In this document: one piece after another, positions 29,932 to 34,449 of the stretch
How positions within the stretch are numbered: position 1 is the first letter of the stretch
How the letters are laid out: each line of letters opens with the position of its first letter
Source of the DNA: an uncultured Prevotella sp.
Lineage (GTDB): Bacteria > Bacteroidota > Bacteroidia > Bacteroidales > Bacteroidaceae
Direction of reading: 5' to 3'
DNA length: 34,449 bases
NCBI GenBank assembly: GCA_947167845.1
Contig: CAMVJQ010000026.1
Coordinates: forward strand, 1 to 34,449
Notes under the pieces: model-generated
Seen by the model: the letters and a program-made list of their open reading frames with translations, nothing else
The model's database searches: none
What the model was told of the DNA's origin: nothing
Position numbers and translations under genes: made by a program

Positions 29932-30690
29932 ATGATGACAATCAACTGGAAGAAGACCCTCATCGTCATCCTCGACATCGTCATCGCCGTCTATCTGGTG
30001 CTGGCAGTATCGGCATTCAACACACCTGCCGAGAAGGCCACTATATGCACAGAGGTGAAGATAGACATCAACAATGAGGCCGACAACGGGTTTATCAATG
30101 CCAGTGAAGTCAAGAAACTACTGATGCGCGCCCGGGCCTACCCCCTCGCACGTCCTATGGCCGACATCAGTGCCCGCAGTATAGAGGAGGAACTACAGAA
30201 GAGTCCTTTCGTGGACAAGGCCGAATGCTTTAAGACGCAAAGCGGACACGTGTGCATCAGCATCCAGCAGCGCATGCCTATCCTCCACATCCTCTCCGGT
30301 ACTGGCGAGAATTACTATCTCGACACTTATGGTAATATCCTGCCAGAGACGAGATACGCCTCGGACATGATTGTCGCCACAGGCTCCATCACGCGCAAAT
30401 ACGCACAGACGACACTCACAAAGGTGGGCAACGAACTGCAAAAGGACAAGTTCTGGCAGAACCAGGTGGTGCAGGTCAACATACTGCCCAACGGTACCAT
30501 AGAGATGGTACCCCGCGTAGGTGACCATATCATCTACTTAGGGCCTCACGTGAACATCAGCAAGAAACTGGAACGACTGCGGAAGTTCTACATCTACGGA
30601 CTTAATGAAGCCGGATGGAACAAATACGCTTACATCAATGTGGAATTCGACAATCAGATTATCTGCAAAAAGAGATCAAAAGCAAATTAA
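29932..30690 (+). CDS. ftsQ: Cell division protein FtsQ
   Basis: 252 residues. A short cytoplasmic start (MMTINWKK), one membrane helix (about 10-28, LIVILDIVIAVYLVLAVSAF), a POTRA-like region about 45-120 (FINASEVKKLLMRARAYPL, ISARSIEEELQKSPFVDKAECFKTQSGHVCISIQQRMPILHIL), then a beta domain (YYLDTYGNILPETRYASDMIVATGSI). This is the FtsQ/DivIB layout; FtsQ scaffolds FtsL/FtsB and recruits FtsW/FtsI at the septum. Sequence alone is weakly conserved; position between murC and ftsA settles it. A clear AGGAG precedes the ATG. Confidence 0.92.
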   Translation: MMTINWKKTLIVILDIVIAVYLVLAVSAFNTPAEKATICTEVKIDINNEADNGFINASEVKKLLMRARAYPLARPMADISARSIEEELQKSPFVDKAECFKTQSGHVCISIQQRMPILHILSGTGENYYLDTYGNILPETRYASDMIVATGSITRKYAQTTLTKVGNELQKDKFWQNQVVQVNILPNGTIEMVPRVGDHIIYLGPHVNISKKLERLRKFYIYGLNEAGWNKYAYINVEFDNQIICKKRSKAN

Positions 30691-30705
30691 GTAAATCAAA
30701 GTAAT

Positions 30706-32169
30706 ATGGCGGCAGCAAAGGATTTTATCGTAGCAATCGAACTCGGTTCATCCAAGATGACCGGTATCGCGGGACAGAAGAATCTCGACGGCAGCATTAC
30801 CGTGCTCGCCGTGGTGAAGGAGAACTCAAGTTCCTTCATCCGAAAAGGGTATGTGTATAATATAGACAAGACGGCCCAGTGTCTGACAAACATCATCAAG
30901 AAACTGGAGACCCAGTTGAAGAGGGAGATTCTCCAGGTGTATGTCGGCGTTGGCGGCCAATCCATTCGCAGCGTCAGGAACGTTGTCGTCAAGGACCTGC
31001 CAGTGGAGACCCGCATCACTCAGGAAATGGTTTTCGAACTGATGGACTCCAATCGTAGCATGACATATCCTGACCAGGAGATTCTGGATGCCGCTATACA
31101 GGAGTACAGAGTTGACTCCCAATATCAACTCGACCCCGTCGGCATTCAGGCCACCCGCCTGGAAGGCAATTTCCTCAACATTCTGGAGCGCAAGGCTTTC
31201 TACCGCAATCTGAACAAGTGCTTCGAAGTGGCCGGCATCAATGTGGCCGAGATGTTTCTCGCACCGCTTGCCCTCGCTGACAGCGTACTCACGGAAGCCG
31301 AGCGCCGCTCTGGATGCGCCCTCGTCGACATCGGCTATGACACCACCACCGTCTCAGTATACAGCAAGAACATCCTGCGCCATCTGGCTGTCATCCCCTT
31401 GGGATCCAACCACATCACCAAGGATATTGCCACGCTGCAGATGGAGGAGAGCGACGCAGAGAAGATGAAACTGAAATATGCTTCAGCCTACACCGACAAC
31501 AACGAGATCGACAGCAACCTGAAATACTCCATCGACAGTGAGCGCCAGGTGGAAAGCCGCAAGTTCATCGAGATCGTGGAAGGCCGTCTGGAGGAAATCA
31601 TCGAGAATGTGTGGTACCAGATTCCAAACGACTACTACGACAAACTTCTCGGAGGCATCATCCTCACAGGCGGCGGGTCAAACATGAAGAATATCGAAAA
31701 GGCCTTCTTCAACCACACACATGTCGAGAAAATCCGCATCGCCAAGTTCGTCACCCACACCATCAACTCCAATTATGAGTTGATCAAGGCGCACGATGGC
31801 ACCATGAACACCCTGCTTGGCCTGCTGGCCAAGGGCGAAATCAATTGTGCCGGCGGCGAGGTTGACCCCAACGGCGACCTGTTCAGCGGAACAAAGAAGG
31901 ACTCCATGGCGACGGCTCATGCCATCAACGATCAGCGCCAGGCCCGCCAGGCCAGTGAGACGCCCGCCGGCGTAGTGCGGACAGAGGTCGAGAAGCAGAA
32001 GGCCGAAGAAGAGCGCCGCCGCCAACAGGAGGAAGAAGACCGCATCAGGCACGAGGCAGAGGAGGCTGAGCGCCAGCGCATCGCCGCAGAGAAGCGTGAG
32101 AACAGTTTCTGGAACAAGGCCTTCAAACGGCTCAAGAAATTAGGTGAAGACATAGTGAGTGAAGAATGA
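30706..32169 (+). CDS. ftsA: Cell division protein FtsA
   Basis: 487 residues. Actin-fold ATPase motifs: FIVAIELGSSKMTGI (phosphate 1), SGCALVDIGYDTTTVSVY (phosphate 2) and GGIILTGGGSNMKNIEKAF (adenosine). The SHS2-type 1C domain lies about 85-170. After the core, a long E/R/Q/K-rich stretch (about 427-466) leads to an amphipathic C-terminal helix SFWNKAFKRLKKLGEDI (467-483), which should bind the inner membrane. FtsA tethers FtsZ filaments. ftsZ starts 28 nt downstream; a 9-codon frame bridges the gap. Confidence 0.96.
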   Translation: MAAAKDFIVAIELGSSKMTGIAGQKNLDGSITVLAVVKENSSSFIRKGYVYNIDKTAQCLTNIIKKLETQLKREILQVYVGVGGQSIRSVRNVVVKDLPVETRITQEMVFELMDSNRSMTYPDQEILDAAIQEYRVDSQYQLDPVGIQATRLEGNFLNILERKAFYRNLNKCFEVAGINVAEMFLAPLALADSVLTEAERRSGCALVDIGYDTTTVSVYSKNILRHLAVIPLGSNHITKDIATLQMEESDAEKMKLKYASAYTDNNEIDSNLKYSIDSERQVESRKFIEIVEGRLEEIIENVWYQIPNDYYDKLLGGIILTGGGSNMKNIEKAFFNHTHVEKIRIAKFVTHTINSNYELIKAHDGTMNTLLGLLAKGEINCAGGEVDPNGDLFSGTKKDSMATAHAINDQRQARQASETPAGVVRTEVEKQKAEEERRRQQEEEDRIRHEAEEAERQRIAAEKRENSFWNKAFKRLKKLGEDIVSEE

Positions 32170-32195
32170 AAAAGAGAATCGTGAAAAGTGAATAA
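32166..32195 (+). other. 9-codon micro-ORF bridging ftsA and ftsZ
   Basis: ATG at 32166 overlaps the ftsA stop (ATGA), codes for MKKRIVKSE and stops with TAA at 32193-32195, 2 nt before the ftsZ ATG. It may allow ribosome hand-over between ftsA and ftsZ. The stretch GTGAAAAGTGAATAATTATG looks like low-complexity intergenic filler, so coincidence is possible. Confidence 0.3.
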
Positions 32196-32197
32196 TT

Positions 32198-33538
32198 ATG
32201 GCAGACAACAATCTCAATATTGACATCCTGGACTTCGGCTCTCCGGAGAAGGAGCACAGCATCATCAAAGTAATCGGTGTTGGCGGAGGAGGCGGAAACG
32301 CCGTCAACCACATGTATCGTGAAGGCATCCACGATGTAACATTCGTGCTATGCAACACGGATAATCAGGCACTCAACGACTCGCCCGTACCCGTTCACCT
32401 GCAACTGGGCAAGGAGGGACTTGGCGCGGGCAACAAGCCCGAGAAGGCACGTGAGGCTGCAGAAGAGAGTCTCGATGACATTAAGAACATGCTCGACGAC
32501 GGTACACGCATGGCCTTCATCACCGCCGGCATGGGCGGTGGCACCGGCACTGGCGCGGCGCCTGTCATCGCCCGCGTCTCCAAGGAACTGGGCATCCTGA
32601 CGGTGGGCATCGTCACCATCCCCTTCCGCTTCGAGGGCGACCGTAAGATCGACCAGGCGCTCGACGGCGTGGAGGAGATGTCGAAGCATGTAGACGCCCT
32701 GCTCGTCATCAACAACGAGCGCCTGCGCGAGATCTATCCGGAACTCTCCGTCCTCGACGCCTTCGGCAAGGCCGACGACACGCTGTCCGTCGCCGCCAAG
32801 TCTATCGCCGAGATTATCACCGTCCACGGACTTATCAACCTCGACTTCAACGATGTGAAGACCGTGCTGAAGGACGGCGGTGTCGCCATCATGTCGACAG
32901 GCTACGGCGAGGGCGAAGGCCGCGTGAAGAAAGCCATCGAGGACGCTCTCAACTCACCGCTGCTCAACGACAACGACATCTTCAACTCGAAGAAGATACT
33001 GCTCAGCATCTCTTTTGCTGGCTCTAAGGACGGCCAGCAGTCGCTGATGATGGAGGAGATGAACGACGTCAACGACTTCATGGCCAAGTTCGGCAATGAC
33101 TTCGAGATCAAATGGGGCCTTGCCACCGACCCGGAACTGGGCAAGAAGGTGAAGGTGACCATCCTCGCCACCGGTTTCGGCATCGAGAATGTCGACGGCA
33201 TGGGCGGACATCTGAGAAAGAACACGCAGGAGGAAATCAACCGCATCGCCGAAGAGCAGGCAAAGGCAGTAGAGCGACAAGACCGCCGCAACCGCTACTA
33301 TGGCGGCGACAGCACTGCCAAGCGCTACAAGCGCCGCCCGAACATCTACTTGTTCCGTCCGGAGGACCTCGACAACGATGATGTCATCTCAGCCGTGGAG
33401 TCCACGCCGACCTACAAGCGTAGCCGCGAGATACTTGACAGCATTAACTCTCAGGCATTTGCCGAAGATCCTGCAGGGGCCGATGAGACGCCGTCCAGCC
33501 AGCAGGAGCCCATTCAGAGCACTATCGTATTCTCCTAA
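32198..33538 (+). CDS. ftsZ: Cell division GTPase FtsZ
   Basis: 446 residues. Tubulin-fold GTPase motifs: KVIGVGGGGGNAVNHM, the signature GGGTGTGAAPVIA, TIPFRFEGDRK, and the T7-loop region INLDFNDVKTVLKDGG with the catalytic acidic residues. Globular core about 20-335. Then a basic linker (AVERQDRRNRYYGG...KRYKRRPN) and a tail. The only match to the conserved C-terminal peptide that binds FtsA is ESTPTYKRS, about 38 residues before the C-terminus. Last gene of the dcw cluster; its stop is 6 nt from the recO stop on the other strand. Confidence 0.98.
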   Translation: MADNNLNIDILDFGSPEKEHSIIKVIGVGGGGGNAVNHMYREGIHDVTFVLCNTDNQALNDSPVPVHLQLGKEGLGAGNKPEKAREAAEESLDDIKNMLDDGTRMAFITAGMGGGTGTGAAPVIARVSKELGILTVGIVTIPFRFEGDRKIDQALDGVEEMSKHVDALLVINNERLREIYPELSVLDAFGKADDTLSVAAKSIAEIITVHGLINLDFNDVKTVLKDGGVAIMSTGYGEGEGRVKKAIEDALNSPLLNDNDIFNSKKILLSISFAGSKDGQQSLMMEEMNDVNDFMAKFGNDFEIKWGLATDPELGKKVKVTILATGFGIENVDGMGGHLRKNTQEEINRIAEEQAKAVERQDRRNRYYGGDSTAKRYKRRPNIYLFRPEDLDNDDVISAVESTPTYKRSREILDSINSQAFAEDPAGADETPSSQQEPIQSTIVFS

Positions 33539-33544
33539 GCCATT

Positions 33545-34270
33545 TCAGGTGTACAATGCCTGCAACACCCCGACGGACTTCATCTCGGGGAAGTCAGGCA
33601 GGTGCAGACGATAATAGGTGAGCGCAACTTCCAACAGGCGGTTGCGCTCTTGGCGTGTCAGGCGATAGAGATGCATCGTCGGATAGTCCATGCGCATCAT
33701 CAGCAGAATCTTCTCTGCCTCCCCGGGGGGCAGGAAGTCGCGGTGTACGGGCGGCACCCTGCAGAACACGCTCTCCCGAAGGTCAAAACAGTCGCCCGGT
33801 GCATAGTCAGCCAGATTCGGGTAAAACCCCAGGAAGCGGCTCATACGCATCAAAAACACAAGATGGAAGTTGGCATAATGTGACGCCTGACTATCCAGCC
33901 ACTGGATGCTGTCCGTCACATAGTCGAAGAGCGGCCCATTCTGCTGCTCACTCCGCAAGGCATAATACAGGAATTCTGCCACGAAAAGCGAAATGGCCAG
34001 TTTGTCAGGCTCAAAAGGAATCGAAGAGAAAGGATGAGCCAGTCTGGCGTCAGCCAGTTTCTGAAGCGACTGCCTCGGCCTGACATCCGTCTCTATCTCC
34101 AGCATCGTCAACGGCTGGAAAAGTTGCTTCCTCATCTTTCCTTTTGGCGACTTCGGCAGACTGACGATAAACGAGAGTCTACCGTGCACTCTGGTGAACA
34201 TATCGACAATCAGCCGCGCCTCACCATATTTAAGCGAATGCAGGACAACAGCCTGACTTTTGGTCAACAT
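33545..34270 (-). CDS. recO: DNA repair protein RecO
   Basis: 241 residues from MLTKSQAVVLHSLKYGEA. The N-terminal OB-fold (KYGEARLIVDMFTRVHGRLSFIV, FQPLTMLEIETDVRP) and the helical C-terminal domain with FLMRMSRFLGFYPNLADY match RecO, which with RecR loads RecA onto SSB-coated single-stranded DNA in gap repair. No Cys4 zinc site is evident. A longer frame from a TTG at 34279 would start inside the -7 box (34277-34284) and is rejected. Only 6 nt separate that box from the ATG, so the mRNA is probably leaderless. It converges on ftsZ. Confidence 0.93.
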   Translation of the reverse strand: MLTKSQAVVLHSLKYGEARLIVDMFTRVHGRLSFIVSLPKSPKGKMRKQLFQPLTMLEIETDVRPRQSLQKLADARLAHPFSSIPFEPDKLAISLFVAEFLYYALRSEQQNGPLFDYVTDSIQWLDSQASHYANFHLVFLMRMSRFLGFYPNLADYAPGDCFDLRESVFCRVPPVHRDFLPPGEAEKILLMMRMDYPTMHLYRLTRQERNRLLEVALTYYRLHLPDFPEMKSVGVLQALYT

Positions 34271-34276
34271 ACGGTG

Positions 34277-34284
34277 CAAAATTA
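34277..34284 (-). promoter_or_regulatory. -7 promoter box for recO
   Basis: The minus strand reads TAATTTTG followed by CACCGT and the recO ATG, a 6-nt gap that predicts transcription starting at or beside the start codon. No good -33 TTTG at normal spacing. Confidence 0.6.
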
Positions 34285-34324
34285 CGAAAAAATAGTCAAA
34301 AAACGCATTTTTCTCAAATAAAAT

Positions 34325-34355
34325 TTTGTCATTTGGAAAAATAACCGTACCTTTG
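34325..34355 (+). promoter_or_regulatory. Bacteroidetes-type promoter for tRNA-Glu
   Basis: TTTG (34325-34328), 19-nt spacer, TACCTTTG (34348-34355): the full -33/-7 consensus. The mature tRNA begins 20 nt after the -7 box. Confidence 0.85.
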
Positions 34356-34375
34356 CACCCGCTTTAAGCAACGAT

Positions 34376-34449
34376 GGTCCCTTCGTCTATCGGCTAGGAC
34401 GAGAGATTTTCATTCTCTAAAGAGGAGTTCGACTCTCCTAGGGACTACC
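34376..34449 (+). tRNA. tRNA-Glu (anticodon TTC), 3' end touches the window edge
   Basis: The cloverleaf folds completely. The acceptor stem is GGTCCCT with AGGGACT (first pair G-U), the D arm lies in GTCTATCGGCTAGGAC, and the anticodon stem AGAGA/TCTCT encloses the loop TTTTCAT, giving anticodon TTC. The T arm is AGGAG/CTCCT around TTCGACT. After the discriminator A at 34447 come CC at the last two bases, so a CCA end seems encoded but the final A is outside the window. The gene has its own consensus promoter. Confidence 0.95.

Overview
The window (34,449 bases) is chromosomal DNA from a Bacteroidetes bacterium, most likely a Prevotella-like member of the Bacteroidales. Three things point there. 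Promoters use the Bacteroidetes -7 box TAnnTTTG, with a TTTG/TTG -33 element where one can be seen. Several genes belong to families largely restricted to Bacteroidales (DUF4292, DUF6057, the Bacteroidetes-type FtsL, glycine-lipid acyltransferases). Shine-Dalgarno sites are mostly weak or absent. No insertion sequence, prophage, CRISPR array or rRNA was seen. No gene-free stretch exceeds 300 bases; the largest gaps are 9948-10191 and 17654-17880.

Region 1 (1-6481): a partial acyl-CoA synthetase (-) diverges from an ArgE/DapE-like M20 deacylase (+). A minus-strand cluster follows, read dut - TPR protein - DUF4292 lipoprotein - EnvC-like coiled-coil/degenerate LytM protein. It looks like a cell-envelope operon led by dUTPase.

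Region 2 (6596-9947): dGTPase diverges from dut, so two nucleotide-pool enzymes share one intergenic control region. A secreted GH53 endo-galactanase lies directly behind dgt, and a DeoD-type purine nucleoside phosphorylase faces it on the minus strand.

Region 3 (10192-13528): a two-gene plus-strand unit encodes a large DUF6057 membrane protein and a beta-propeller lipoprotein carrying a CXXCH haem-attachment motif. This is the best candidate for an uncharacterised system in the window.

Region 4 (13544-17653): a minus-strand unit of two acyltransferases matching the GlsA/GlsB glycine-lipid pathway, followed 13 nt later by a secreted, divergent pectin-methylesterase-like beta-helix protein.

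Region 5 (17809-33538): the division and cell wall (dcw) cluster: mraZ, rsmH, ftsL, ftsI, murE, mraY, murD, ftsW, murG, murC, ftsQ, ftsA, ftsZ. murF and ddl are absent. Three 10-bp-spaced GTGGSG repeats in front of mraZ form a classic MraZ operator. The genes are tightly packed and several overlap by ATGA. Two small reading frames bridge the rsmH/ftsL and ftsA/ftsZ gaps.

Region 6 (33545-34449): recO (-) converges on ftsZ and diverges from a tRNA-Glu(UUC) gene at the window edge.

Recurring themes are a repeated intergenic element that carries a promoter box (two copies, at 421-503 and 6496-6544), promoters so close to start codons that transcripts should be nearly leaderless, and convergent gene pairs separated by only 6-15 nt.
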